From Fragum whitleyi (Eukaryota; Mollusca; Bivalvia; Cardiida; Cardiidae): a stretch of 64,000 nt of DNA. The translations under genes were made by a program, and so were the position numbers. Below are positions 37,401-47,294 of the stretch, in pieces; position 1 is the stretch's first letter, and the number at the start of each line of letters is the position of its first letter. A model generated the notes under the pieces. That model saw only the letters and a program-made list of their open reading frames with translations. It was not told where the DNA came from and ran no database searches. The DNA is taken from assembly GCA_948146395.1 (NCBI GenBank), contig OX411552.1:7654186-7718185 (forward strand). The letters run 5' to 3'.

Positions 37401-40400
37401 TTCCATCTCACACACAGTTTGCTATAATATTCTTCTTTCATTCAAGTATAATTGAAGCGATCACTTTGAAATTATTACAAGATAAAACTCATAAATTGGG
37501 CACAATGATTACATATAAATTATGATATTTGTTAAATGATCAAACCATTGAAAAATTGTTTTTGTATTCAATCGTTATCTGTAAATGTTTAAAATTTTGA
37601 CGTGCTCCGTTTACTGGTAGATGGGATTGCTTAGGCAACTGCCAAATACATGTCAATAAAGATGTTGAACATTTTTCTTCAGGTATGAAGTGAGTGATAA
37701 TTAGGGTAGCGATTAACATAAGAGTTATGAATAAAATGAAAGTAGTTAATGAGAATTTCAGACTGTCTACAAACTTTCCAGACTACCCTCGACCAAAACG
37801 AATAAATATACATGTACAAAAAATTGATGTTGATGAACGATGATTTTTTGTTCTTTTTATTTCTTTTTATTTATTTTTTTTTCTAATTATTATTTTATTG
37901 TTGAAGCTTTGTTGATTTCATAATTTTTTTAGAAAAAAAGTGCCTGAATTTCGTAAACTTGTTTGCATCTAACCTGAAAAATAAACAAAAAATCATAAAT
38001 CACGAAACAAGAAACTAAACAAAACGTCATAACTAGAGCTTATTCATGATACTTCTTACATTTAATTAATTGCCTTAATTGCTGTTAGGACATCTTTATA
38101 ATACCAATATAGTTGTCTTTAAGATTCTAACTATTTGACGGCGTGTTGGAATTGCTTTAGGGCATTGAATACAAGAAGCCATGATTCTCTTTTAGTCTAA
38201 AATATGTATAACCGATCTTATATACGCATAAAAGCATGTCATTATCTATTCAATTAGCAAACATGTATTATTGCTTATCAGCTGACAATTAATGATTGAA
38301 GACAAACACCAAACAAGTTCATTGCCATATTGTTAATACCAATCTTGTAACAAACAAGAGTCAAAATCAACCTTTTCTTTATTTGGCACACGCCTTTAAT
38401 TAGTTAAAGGCGAGAATCCTTTTAAGCCCGCAGCTTAAGGCAAATACAACATTTTTGTGCGATTTTACATGGAAAAAATTAAGTTTTTAAAGAAATATAC
38501 ATTTTGAGATCATTTAGTAATTAGCTTCAATTGATATGAAATTGTCAATGTTTGGTACAAAATGGTTAACATATGTTACGAAACTTCTTCCCCTATGGTA
38601 TGAAATGGTCATCGTATGGTACGAAATGGTAATATATTTCATGGTACAAAATGGTTATGGTATGAAACGTCTGTATACCGTAAAATCTGCATAAAGAGTC
38701 TTCAGGTCATGAGTTTAAACTAAACTTTCACATTCTATGCCTGTGTCTTGTCAATTCGACCCTTCTTGTCATTTCCATACTTCAAAAATTACCAAATTTA
38801 TACGCTTATTGATCATCTGTCTGTTCTGTAACTGGTTTAATTTTTTCAAACTAAGTTTCTGATGGCAAAATATTCGAAAATACCGATGTTTTTTCTAACT
38901 TTTTTTTTAAGTAGTTAACAAAGAAATAATGATTAATATAACAGACATTAAATTTAGCATATTTACAAAAAAAAAATAGTTGATTACTCTCGTTTTGACT
39001 CCCGAACTAGACAGGAAGAAATAGAATATATCACCTGCGCATGCTCAGTGCCTAAACATTCACACCCCTATGTAACCTCAGCTGCTTTGTAAAATTAACT
39101 CTGGACCCATAATTCACCTGACCAATCAGAAGGGTCAAATTGACAAGACAATCAATTGATTGGTTTAGAACAGCTACATAGGTTATTCTGGTGCAGAATG
39201 CTTCACTTTCTGTTTATCCTAGACGATCTTTGAGTTTGTATTTGACTGTTCATATGACATTTCGAATTTTCATTCATAAAAAGTTTAATAATATACATTA
39301 TGATTGCGCATGTGCAATGTTTTATTTCTTAAGGGGTCGAAAATACAGGTCACAATGCTACTCTTCAATGATGATACTGGGAGTGCTATAATAATTTGTG
39401 AAGTGATCGATTATACAATTGATCATTAGTTGATTTACTCTTACAACTAAAAACCGATAATCGATTGTGATTTACCTGGATACCTGGATTTTTGGGTCAG
39501 AATGTAGATTTGAAATAGATTGCCCAACACTACTGATGATGTCTCCCTTTTTCAATCATGTCTTCAAAGTTTATATCAGATTGCCTAGATATTAGAAAAG
39601 GTAAATTGTCTTGATTCAAATTAATATTGTAACTGTATGATCATCAGTTATGCCACTTGAATTTGGGATAAATCAGGGAATGTAAACAGTGTCTAAATCA
39701 GATGGACTTTCTTGTACTGAGTTATCCTTCTTATCACCAACATCTGTTTTCTTTATTATCCATTATGTACAATAGTCAATTATAAGTACACTTACATATC
39801 GATGGTTCGGCGCAGGACGGTTGTAACTTTCTATATGTTTATAGGCAGTTGCGGCTGTTTCGCACTGAGCCATCGATATATACATCTAAATATTTCAACT
39901 TAAACCTACTAAATTGATATTTCTTGTGTTGAAATTTAAATCGCTATTTGTAATCCATATTGTTATTGTCATCCTGATGGATATTATTAAGAATGTCATA
40001 TCAAATGTATAATTGTAGCCCTCTTAGTGGCAAATACATAATCTATATTGTTGGTGATGGCCTTGAATTATTGTTGGTCTTTTAGGACTGCTCTAGCTCT
40101 TGGCAAATCTGCAGTATTTTCTATCGGATAGATTAAGGATATTGTGGTTGGCTATCGGCTGCTGTCATGTATGGTCTGCATTATGGTTTGAGGTATTGCC
40201 AACAGTATTGATTATGGTTAGAATGATCTAGATTATGACTGAATTACATCTTTGAAAATGTTTGCTTGTATATGAATGGGCCCAAACCACTTATTGTAAT
40301 TGAGTTAGAGCCAATAAAATATTTGTATTTGTATCATTAATTGATGAAAGCTTTGCTTCACTTCTCGCAGAACATCAGAAAACAGATGATCCAAACTCTT

Positions 40401-40454
40401 GCCCTTTATTTGATCGATGACAATCTGTATCTTCTCAATAAATATTTCCCACAT
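25389..40454 (-). CDS. CCNDBP1: Cyclin-D1-binding protein 1 (GCIP/DIP1), 8 exons
   Basis: In vertebrates this helix-loop-helix-like protein binds cyclin D1 and dampens E2F/CDK4 signalling. Eight minus-strand exons join without phase conflict into 312 codons including TGA, against about 360 residues in human. The matching blocks are: SEFN; a stretch ending LSVYSKLPK; GVTLRK (human GITLRK); DDAHTELTE (human KDAHEEMEQ); YKWSEADRN (human LYWSEDDQE); VDELATCVYPP (human VDDLALSIYPP); and DDSKWIEFLKRA near the C-terminus (human EDSWIPLLINA). The gene is convergent with SPG7 and head-to-head with PDCD5. Exon 1 is the least certain. A possible AATAAA on the minus strand lies at 24842-24847. The function is inferred from family identity only. 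Confidence 0.88.
26677..26870 (-). mobile_element. SINE-like repeat, copy S1
   Basis: The plus strand shows (ATTG)n then TAGTTTAATGCCGCTTTCAA ... GGAGCACCTAGTAATGGATT ... CCTCCAGCTGCTATCTCACA ... ACCCATTGG. The same order occurs at 33940-34130, and inverted at 36541-36725. The simple-repeat tail places the 3' end at the low coordinate. Confidence 0.65.
27004..27050 (-). CDS. CCNDBP1: CCNDBP1 exon 7
   Basis: The minus-strand acceptor is TTTTTCAG and the donor GTAAGT. This 47-nt exon encodes AADLKDRNKEILEFL, equivalent to the human helix INSAKLVSVLKKALEI. It ends in phase 2, matching exon 8. Confidence 0.83.
27575..27655 (-). mobile_element. tRNA-derived SINE head
   Basis: On the minus strand TGGTCTAGAGGTAGAGGGC fits an A box and GAGTTTGATTCCCC a B box, with tRNA-like spacing. 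Acceptor ends do not pair, so this is a SINE or tRNA pseudogene rather than a tRNA gene. Confidence 0.55.
28430..28738 (-). CDS. CCNDBP1: CCNDBP1 exon 6
   Basis: The minus-strand acceptor is AATTTTAG and the donor GTAAGT. This is the largest exon at 103 codons. It has an acidic CDEDDEGD stretch, then YKWSEADRNIVQFCLGLLK, then a core ending SPVVDELATCVYPPLRLSV. The YPP and WSE signatures make this the clearest family match. Confidence 0.95.
28770..29010. repeat. Palindromic SINE/MITE-like repeat pair in CCNDBP1 intron
   Basis: GTGCGTGACATTTCCAACAA and, inverted, GAAATTGTTGGAAATG, with GACTCTGGTCAGACTGTGCG between, match the dispersed family at 14960-15110. Together they make one foldback unit. 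Confidence 0.55.
30141..30217 (-). CDS. CCNDBP1: CCNDBP1 exon 5
   Basis: The minus-strand acceptor is TTTTCAG and the donor GTATGT. It encodes NSEAACQVILKNCRLIDDAH and TELTE, aligning with the human stretch ending VKDAHEEMEQ. 77 nt, ends in phase 0. Confidence 0.9.
30404..30622 (-). mobile_element. Hairpin-centred MITE-like repeat, copy P2
   Basis: Reverse complement of P1 (23505-23722) over the full length: ACCCTCTCCTGTTTCACAAA ... GAAGAAATTGCTTGTCAGAA ... AGCAGGGATTAAACAGCAAA. It lies in a CCNDBP1 intron. Shorter relatives of the central hairpin lie at about 29865-29905, 34565-34605 and 36340-36385. Confidence 0.75.
31074..32336 (-). mobile_element. Helentron-like element, family F copy 1 (about 147-bp core)
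   Basis: Minus strand: TTTTTTAGCTCACCTGAGCA with hairpin GAGCAT-ATC-ATGCTC, a TCGTCTGTCGTGTG-type stretch, and about seven units marked by CCATATCAAGGGAAAAGG. It ends with hairpin AGGACCA-CCA-TGGTCCT and CTTGTT. It lies in the CCNDBP1 intron between exons 4 and 5. Confidence 0.75.
32899..33012 (-). CDS. CCNDBP1: CCNDBP1 exon 4
   Basis: The minus-strand acceptor is ACTTGCAG. It starts VTLRKAIKSSVEESLESTKS, aligning with ITLRKLVRGATLDIV. The donor GTACAA is chosen because it alone gives the phase required by exon 5; alternatives GTGGGT and GTTTTC nearby do not. Confidence 0.82.
33940..34130 (-). mobile_element. SINE-like repeat, copy S2
   Basis: GTTTAATGCCACTTTCAACA ... ACCTAACAATGGATTCCTGG ... 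CCTCCAGCTGCTATCCCACA, collinear with S1 at 26677-26870. Located in the CCNDBP1 intron between exons 3 and 4. Confidence 0.65.
34640..34830. repeat. Interspersed repeat matching 20930-21140
   Basis: GTGCTGGATAATGCAAAAAA, GAGCCATAACTGTTAC and ACAGCTCTTGTGATGGTG match the repeat in the last SPG7 intron. No coding sense. Confidence 0.45.
35009..35179 (-). mobile_element. Miniature Helentron-like element, apparently chimeric
   Basis: Only 171 bp. On the minus strand it has a family C/F-type head (TTAGCTCACCTGAGCACAAC with ATGCTC), no tandem array, and a core CTTCTCCTCCTGAACAACTA with CAATTTCAATGAAACTTTGC that matches family E. It ends with a GGGTTATCCTGACCC-type hairpin and TCTTGTT. Confidence 0.6.
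35175..35290. repeat. Palindromic MITE-like repeat
   Basis: TTAACCCTTGTCATGCAGAA ... CTGCTTTGGCAGGAGGTATG ... CATGTGTGCAGTCTGATCTT matches, inverted, about 25105-25210, with fragments at about 5230-5285, 7515-7565 and 35990-36045. Confidence 0.55.
35441..35602 (-). CDS. CCNDBP1: CCNDBP1 exon 3
   Basis: The minus-strand acceptor is AATTGCAG and the donor GTAAGT. It encodes AVLKALGHEATKVSLVFSKP and ends VYSKLPKTA, matching the human region EATTLTTVFSQLPLP to VYYLLPKDQ. Confidence 0.9.
36541..36725 (+). mobile_element. SINE-like repeat, copy S3
   Basis: The sense-oriented copy of S1/S2: CAATGGGTGTTTGATATGAA ... GTTGAAAGTGGCATTAAACT and an AATC-rich tail. More diverged than S1 and S2. Confidence 0.55.
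37101..37163 (-). CDS. CCNDBP1: CCNDBP1 exon 2
   Basis: The minus-strand acceptor is ATCATCAG and the donor GTATGT. It encodes FEGHGSDISEFNSSEYKIKL; ISEFN aligns with TEEFN of the human protein. 63 nt, phases 1 to 1. Confidence 0.78.
37164..40396. other. CCNDBP1: CCNDBP1 intron 1
   Basis: AT-rich, without further exons that I recognise. About 38550-38670 has several GGTA(C/T)(A/G)AAATGGT repeats. About 39360-39530 matches about 11330-11480. About 39800-39890 holds a palindromic repeat with ATGTTTATAGGCAGTT, also seen at about 11225. Confidence 0.5.
40397..40454 (-). CDS. CCNDBP1: CCNDBP1 putative exon 1
   Basis: ATG at 40454 starts MWEIFIEKIQIVIDQIKGK, followed by donor GTTTGG, which leaves the one base needed by exon 2. 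TAA codons lie in frame just upstream and no other ATG lies between. The helical EKIQ...I pattern resembles the human LEQLRHLAEEL region. The weak donor and absence of transcript data keep confidence moderate. Confidence 0.5.
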
Positions 40455-40632
40455 GTTTAGAAACTTTCTGCTATGAATCTGTATTTTTCTGGACGCTTAT
40501 TAAGGAAGTGGACTTTCACAACACGTAGCGTTTGTTTGATCTAGATTTTCACAGTATTGGTATCCGGCTTAAAGGCTGTTTATTTGCAGACGCGTAGTGA
40601 AACGGCAGACAGCCGGCATTCTCACTACAAAC
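40455..40632. promoter_or_regulatory. Bidirectional promoter region CCNDBP1 / PDCD5
   Basis: The two start codons are 178 bp apart and point away from each other, so transcription of both genes must start within or near this interval. It contains a GGAAGT (ETS-type core) and a non-repetitive, slightly more GC-rich stretch just before the PDCD5 ATG. No TATA box position can be fixed. The promoter role is inferred from geometry only. Confidence 0.5.
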
Positions 40633-40698
40633 ATGGCGGATGATGAACTGGAAGCGATTCGTGCCCGACGAATGGCCGAACTTCAAGCTCAAATGGGG
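40633..40698 (+). CDS. PDCD5: PDCD5 exon 1 (3' partial)
   Basis: Programmed cell death protein 5 is a small conserved helical protein (about 125 residues in human) that acts with TIP60 and the CCT chaperonin in apoptosis and DNA-damage responses. The exon encodes MADDELEAIRARRMAELQAQ and MG, very close to the human N-terminus MADEELEALRRQRLAELQA. The ATG has a good context (ACAAACATGG) and the exon ends at donor GTATAT after 22 complete codons. The later exons, with the NSILAQVLDQSARARL core, were not found downstream in the window. The intron begins with a large foldback element 165 bp after the donor. Confidence 0.9.
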
Positions 40699-40863
40699 GT
40701 ATATACTTCAACTACTTGAGCCTTTTATAAATTTGCGTACCAAGTTATGTTGAAGCGGAACCGATTAAAAGGATTGGCATAAAAATGAGAAATATTGATG
40801 ATTTCCCAATTCCGTGGGTTTCTATTTTCGTGCAAGATTGATTAAAAATAGTAATATAATGAT
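40699..40863 (+). other. PDCD5: Start of PDCD5 intron 1
   Basis: Follows donor GTATAT. A short unique stretch before the foldback element at 40864. Confidence 0.6.
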
Positions 40864-41650
40864 AGGTTTAACCACAGGTAGCCAACACGGGTGGGGATAG
40901 TGTAAATTACCCAAAACTTAACCAAAAAAATCTTTAATACTATTTCTTTTGATCACAATGTATAATATAGACAAGGTCCCGAACTACCCTCTTTTATGCA
41001 GAAAATCTAGTCGGTCGAGATCGCGCAACTCAACTTTACACATATAAACCCAAGTTTAATATGATGCTCTACTTAAATCACTGATTGCATTCAATAGAAA
41101 ACATTTTTTCCTGTCACTCAGTACCTCATTCTTTTCAGAAATGCCAACAATTCAGTTCATATTTACTTATCAATTTGGAATCGCGAAGAAACTATTTCTG
41201 CAACGGCCATGTTTGTTTATAACCTCTCGACCAATCAGATAGCCTTTTACAACTGAACTGTAGAATCAGGCTATCTGATTGGTCGAGAGCTTATAAACAA
41301 AAATGGCTGATGCAGAAATGTTTTCTTCCCGATTCCAAATTGATGAGTTAATATTAACTGATTTATTGGCAATTTTGAAAAGAATTAGATCGTGAGAGAC
41401 ATGAAAAAGTGGTTTCTATTGAATGCAATCAGTGATTTAAGTAGAGCATCATATTTAACTTGGGTTTATAGGTGTAAAGTTGAATTGCGCGATCTCGACC
41501 GACTAGATTTTCTGCGTAAAAGAGGGTAGTTTGGGACCTTGTCTATATTATACATTGTGATAGAAAAAAATAGTATAATGATTTTTTGTGGTCAAAATTT
41601 CGTAAAATTATACTATCCCCACCCGTGTTGGCTACCTATGGGTTTAACCT
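40864..41650. mobile_element. 787-bp foldback element (arms about 380 bp)
   Basis: The left arm AGGTTTAACCACAGGTAGCC ... is matched in reverse by ... GGCTACCTATGGGTTTAACCT. The homology continues through GGTCGAGATCGCGC and TGATTGCATTCAATAGAAA to the centre, where CTCGACCAATCAGATAGCC pairs with GGCTATCTGATTGGTCGAG around a loop of about 25 bp. Only small gaps interrupt it. No coding capacity. It is probably a foldback or long-TIR non-autonomous DNA transposon. Confidence 0.88.
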
Positions 41651-42799
41651 ACAGACGTGAAAAGTAATTTGAAAAAAGAACCATTATTGATTTAGTCATT
41701 TACATAAGCTACCGAATTTAACAATAGAGCTCCTGCACCCCAACCTTTTGCTGTTTCGACATTTGTGAATGATTTATCATATTCAATATTATCTGTCTGT
41801 CTGTTCCGACTGCTCAATCTTTTTTTCGCTTGAATGGGGTTTAAGGCCGCTTTTTATCATTTTAAGTCATATGCGAACAAAACGAAGAAAATAGATCCCT
41901 TGTTGACCTTTTTCTAAGATATTGTCACTGGAAAAAATAAGTGCAGTTACAGTATGAAGTAGACTTCCCCATGTGCTGCACAAAACATGCACATGATAAC
42001 TAATTTTCAGAATACCAAAATAGGCTGATTATCAAATCGATGGCTACTTGATTTTTCTCATTTATTTCTAGATTGATTTCCTCAGTCACACAGTCATTTA
42101 GATAAGTGCTAACATAGGAAGAAATTAACATCATATGAGTGAAAGATACTCAATACAATTCTTAATGGTTTTTCCTCGTAAAAAATGTAAGGGGAGTACT
42201 TTGAATATGGGCGTACGTATTATAGTAACTGCGCCAGGTCTAAATCCTAAAGAATGCGAGTCCGACATGATGTTTGCCGGCATAGCTTTAGCTAAGATAG
42301 CTGTAGATTCTATTTCCATTTTTTTTTAAAATCAAACTTCGAATTTTGTTAAAGATTTCATCCTTTTCAAGTCTTAACCGGGAATATTGCTATAGATTTA
42401 ATCTCTTTCAAGTATTATCCCGCTTTTTACTCCGACGTTAAAACGCACCAACAATGACGTTGTTTTAGCGGGAAAAAGTAGCGTCTTATTTCCCATAAGT
42501 GTAGAATGACGTCATTTTCGGAGGGTAAAAAGAAACGTCATCCAGACGAGATTTTTAAGCAAAAATGTGCAGCTTTTTACATGTAAGGCTGATTTTTATC
42601 CTAATTTTACGTTCACTACAATTTAAATTTTGGTAATGATCAACAGAAATAAAATCGAAGAAAAAAGTAGATAAATAAAAATAAATAATAAAACAAAATG
42701 GCGAAATCTCGCGAGATCATCATCCTCCATGTAGGCCGCCATTACGACACAAAATTCAACTTTGATGGTATATGTATTTCATCTTGATTTTGATTATTT
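41651..42799. other. Stretch downstream of the foldback element, no gene
   Basis: Formally PDCD5 intron 1 if the gene continues beyond the window. Both strands have short open frames at 42131-42329, but neither resembles a known protein. No PDCD5 exon 2 motif is seen. Confidence 0.4.
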
Positions 42800-43020
42800 A
42801 AATGTTTTACACGCGTTATCTAGAAGCGGGAAAAGCCGCAAAGCGCCCTTCGGGCGCTTTGCGTTACTTTTCCCGTAATAACAGCGGTACTGGTTGGGAC
42901 CAAATCTCGACGTGTACCAGTTCTCACCGCTTTAAACCAAAACCGGCCCCAAATCGGTCAAACCGGCCCCAATATCGATTTTCCATTGGTTAAAGCGGCC
43001 CTCAAAACCGGCCCCAATGT
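42800..43020. repeat. GC-rich hairpin and CCGGCCCC minisatellite, left block
   Basis: A perfect 11-bp stem GCAAAGCGCCC / GGGCGCTTTGC with a TTC loop (42838-42862) is framed by GCGGGAAAA and TTTTCCCG. It is followed by repeats of the type AAACCGGCCCCAAATCGGTC. The same minisatellite occurs inverted at 51680-51845 and in a diverged form at 63325-63415. Confidence 0.7.
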
Positions 43021-43289
43021 AATTAAGACAATAAAGGGTGATAATTACATGTTTATAGAAACACAATGCTCTGTTAAATGCTCTGAAAAAAAGAAACACT
43101 ACGAAAAATTTATTTATTCATTTAAGTTGCCTATATCTCGAACTCTTTACCATAAATTATCAACAAAATAATCAAGAAAATAATAAACAAAAGACCATTT
43201 TAAATCAGTCACTAGTAATATAATTTTTAATATGAAATAAGGCAAAGCCTTAAAAGCGATCGCAGCTTACATTTAAAATTGTTTGTAAC

Positions 43290-43352
43290 AGGAGAGAGAG
43301 AAAGAGAGAAAAAAAGGGAGAAAAAGGAAGAAAGAGATAGAGAGAGAGAGGC
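43290..43352. repeat. (GA)n-rich simple repeat
   Basis: A purine tract of GAGAGA and GGGAGAAAAAGG runs. Confidence 0.85.
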
Positions 43353-45141
43353 ATATTTAATTTATAGTTTAGTGCGAATGTATTGAGTAGATTTATGTTT
43401 CTGATGCACAATCTATTCTTCCGATACTTCATTATCCTTTCATCATTTAAGAGATGAAGAGATTATTTCTTGAATTCATCGATGTATGAAACTGAAAAAC
43501 TAATTACACTGTATGAATATGTGATGCAGATTCACACATGATTTTGATTGGTTTTTGAGTTTCAGAACACTATGAAATCAAGACAAAACTTCTAGATAAC
43601 CTTAGATTTAATCGCAAAAACGTGAAGATTTATCAACAGGGCTTTTTTTTCTGACAATTGGGAAGAGGCCCTAGCCTTTCATTTTGGGAAATTTCATGCG
43701 TACTTTGGTGAAATTGGGAAATTTTCAAAACCTAACAAGTTTCGAGAATAAAAACATCTAAGCCATTTTCATAGGGTCAAAACAAAGGTATCTAAAAGAA
43801 TATTTTATTAAAAAGACTCATTATGTTTCTTACAATTATATGAATAAATAGGTACAGCTTGATTTGTGGCTGAATCGGATGGAATAGGGTGTGGCAGTGC
43901 TACTAATGGTAGAAGAAATTATCATGGCAACTTGGTTTTGCTCTGTTGGTGATTTAAGTTCATTACAGTGACAATACTGTTAATCAACTACCAAAGGGCC
44001 TCTAGCCCCAAGCTGGGCACATTTATCAACTATGAACTGTTTCATGACTGTAGCAGACTTGGTACTTGGTACTTGGTATAGTAGAAACTGTGAGCTCCTT
44101 AAGCTCGTCTTCTACGTCTCTTCTTTAATTCATACAATTAATAATACTTCCGGTGCTAATTTAAGACGCTTCAGATTTGCAAACCTTTTCACCTTGCAAA
44201 CACTTTTTTTCACCCAGACCATAAATAGACTGCGCATAGCCTTATCAAAAGCATATCTTTTGAATGATTTACTGTTATAATTACCATTTTAAGGCACTGT
44301 AGACTTATAAATTCAGATTATTTCGGCTAGATTCTAAGCAACATTGTTTATGTGTATTTGGTTGTGTAAAATGCGTACGTCAAAACTGAAAGGAATATGT
44401 TCCTTGTTAATGAGCCGATGCCCTTTTAGTGATTTTTTTGATTTCCCAAACTCTAATTTTAACCAGAAATAAAAGGTTTAAACCCAATGTCTGAATAGTT
44501 TATTACAACAAACACAAGATTTTTTTCTTATGAATCATTGAACAATAATAAAGATCGATTAATTTACAATTTATTAAAAAAATAATCGATTCAGCTTTCC
44601 ACATTTCTTATTAATCAAGTAAGGAAAACAAAGCCAGGGGCCTCATTCAAGAAAGGTCCTACGATTGAAATTTGGTCGTATCGCAATCGTACGATAAAAA
44701 TTGGCTTTCAAGAAACTTTTTGGCTTTCAAAAAAGGCGCCGTATCGTGAAATCTACGATAAAATATACGACAACTTCAGACCAGTCGTAAATTTTACGAT
44801 TTTGTCTCTATGAGCCTTAAATGTTATCGGATTCCTTTCTAGCTCTCGCGGATATTAGAACGATTATTTAGCTATGCACATGCCAAATTTCCAAGTACAA
44901 TATAGTGTAGAAAACAAGATATATTGAAAACAACAGATGCACCATCATTTCGATGTTTGATTTTACCCTGCGATAATCGTACGATTGTCGCAGAATGTTT
45001 TTATAGTGGTATTCAGTTGTTTATTTACCGTAAGAATCGATCCTTTTGTGACCATCACTGAAAACGTTTGCTTACCCTTACTTGTGACACAGAAAGTGGG
45101 AGATACCAAATCAATAGGTTTTTACGTTTTTACTTACTTTA

Positions 45142-45158
45142 AAAAAAAAAAAAAAACT
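45142..45158 (+). repeat. Poly-A run
   Basis: A homopolymer inside the nested element. Confidence 0.8.
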
Positions 45159-45279
45159 ACTCTGACATTATGCAATATGGATTCCTGTGTTTCATGCTTC
45201 AAGTATGACAAAAATTAAAAGGAAAATTCCACAGCCTGTAGTCAAAACCATACAATTCTAAATAGGATGATTTCTTATT

Positions 45280-45330
45280 AACAACAACAACAACAACATC
45301 ATCATCACCATCATCATAAACAACAAATAC
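45280..45330 (+). repeat. (AAC)n(ATC)n simple repeat
   Basis: A run of AAC triplets followed by ATC triplets. It explains the acidic/valine-rich frame on the opposite strand. Confidence 0.85.
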
Positions 45331-46601
45331 GCCACACTCGATATTTTTTCTCTCTCTGTTCGTCAAAGATGAACTGAGCAAATAATCGAGCAGATACAAT
45401 AATTGAACGGCGACATTGGGTCAGATGAAACATGTCTAAGCTTCATGTATCTGTTGTAGTTACACGGATACGACAACGAGCACTGTACTAGAACCGAAGT
45501 TAGAGTAATCGGTAATTTTGAATTAAAGCAATTGAATATAATATCCATCTAAAGTTCATTTCAATACTACCCCTCTATAGTTCGTTTCAATACCTTCCAT
45601 ATAGGCACAGAACTATACGATTTGAACAATTACATAACAAATACATACAAGAAAAATGGATGAGCCATTTTCATTTTTTCATCTTACCCTTTTTAAAATG
45701 TTTTATTCTTATACATGCTTATACTTCACCAGAAAACAACCAACCAACCAAACAACAATGATAATAAAATATAATGATAATAAAGTCATACACCTAAAAA
45801 TTAGTGCAGATGATCATTAACTAGAACATGTGCATTTTTACAATGCTCCACATTTGGCGCGACAGTCGGTTTACTTTCATTGGAAAGGGAATCGACAGTG
45901 TAAACTAAAATAACTATGCAATTATGAGCACTTGCATTATTATAATGACAAAGATATTTAGATTTCGATGAGAAATGTGTGAGTTCGACGAATTTTGTTT
46001 TAATAAACCTCGTTAAATATGCATTAATATACAAGTAAATGGCTTTTCTACGGTCAGTTTGCTGATTTACCCTTTTTGGTAGTTTAAAAAGTGGACAATA
46101 TACCCACTAACGCGGAAGTTTTTATCAAATGATCAGCACGTGCAGATGTGAAAGATCAACTTTACGATAATCTTATGAGGTCGTATAGTCTGCGATTTTC
46201 AACGATATTTTTGTGAAAGCCGTTTACGACCGACTTAAATATAATCGTACGATATTTATAAGATAAATCGTACGATATTTTTCTTGAAAGAGGCCCCTGG
46301 TTACCCTCCATTTTCTATGCAAGGCTTCATAATGGGAATCTATGGGTTACCAGCCCAAACAAAGTGTAAACCTTCGTATAAATTTTATGAAATAAAACCC
46401 TTGACCTTTTCACAGAGCTTATTCTTCCCTTTCGTAAATCTCTGTTGGCATGCTCCACGTGGATTTAATTTTAAAATTGGGAATTTTACTCTGATTTAGG
46501 GGAAATTTTCTTGCCACAGTTGGGAAAAAAGGAGGCTTTTTGTGATTGGGAAGTCACCGAAGATCGGCCTCAAGTAAAGAAGGAAAAAAAGCCCTGATCA
46601 A

Positions 46602-47294
46602 TAAAAGTAGAAAGGCTTTATGGGGCTACTTTCCGCTGAAACAATTTATTCAGCCAAAAAGAATGCATAAACCTTTCAAACATAACTGGAATTAAAGTAA
46701 CATCATCAAGAAATAAAGGCTTTTGGTGTCGGGTCCTTGTTCACAACAACAAAATCCACACACAATAACTTATTTTACAATCAAGCATTTCTTTCTTTCC
46801 CACATTGATTTCTCATGACCTTAAATATCAACTTATTGTTATAATTCTTGTTTTGGATGTTACAACTTCAATTAAGGTCTCTATTTTCTATATTAAACTC
46901 GTTGAAAATCGCAAGAACAGTGTTGCATGTTTTTACAAGTTCACTAGTCTATGATTGAAATGTTTTAAGTTCTAGACTAACGTATTCCTGACGTCATTAG
47001 CCATCATTGATGACGTCAAAAATATTTGTTGACATTTCAAGCTAAACATGCATGCATCATGTAAATCTGAGGTTTGAAGCGTGTTCCAGGCCGTATATGT
47101 GTAAGACTAAAGGTAGGAATGTTCAAATTAGCCTTGTCATTCTGTATAGCGAAAGTTAATAATCATTTTGTGGGAATTTCCGCGCGAAATGCTTCGGTCT
47201 GCCTCGATTTTGGCTTTGTTTATGTTGCTTCCGGTAAAAAATAAGAATTTTATAGAAACGTCGTTTTTTCGGGATAGCTTGATTTAATTTTCAA
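46602..47294. other. Stretch without recognised gene
   Basis: Nothing coding or structured is recognised between the hAT-like element and the next family C element. Two TGACGTCA-like sequences (46990 GACGTCATTAG and 47012 ATGACGTCA) are present, but their role cannot be judged. Confidence 0.35.

Larger units (their letters stand above)
44635..46300. mobile_element. Nested TIR element with ATCGTACGAT subterminal motifs
   Basis: The ends are CCAGGGGCCTCATTCAAGAA and the inverse TTCTTGAAAGAGGCCCCTGG. The palindrome ATCGTACGAT occurs near both ends (about 44684, 44974, 46244 and 46267), along with several TACGA/TCGTA half-sites. These may be transposase-binding sites (inference). Short open frames inside are not protein-like. 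Confidence 0.65.
43637..46596. mobile_element. hAT-like non-autonomous element with 5-bp target duplication
   Basis: The ends are CAGGGCTTTTTTT and AAAAAAAGCCCTG. The flanks carry ATCAA on both sides (43632-43636 and 46597-46601), a 5-bp target-site duplication. CAGGG termini fit hAT-type elements, some of which make 5-bp duplications (family knowledge; assignment is inference). No transposase frame was recognised. A second TIR element is nested inside. Confidence 0.65.

Noticed and set aside
42131..42329. Overlapping open frames on both strands
   Set aside because: Neither strand has a recognisable family, start context or splice partners.
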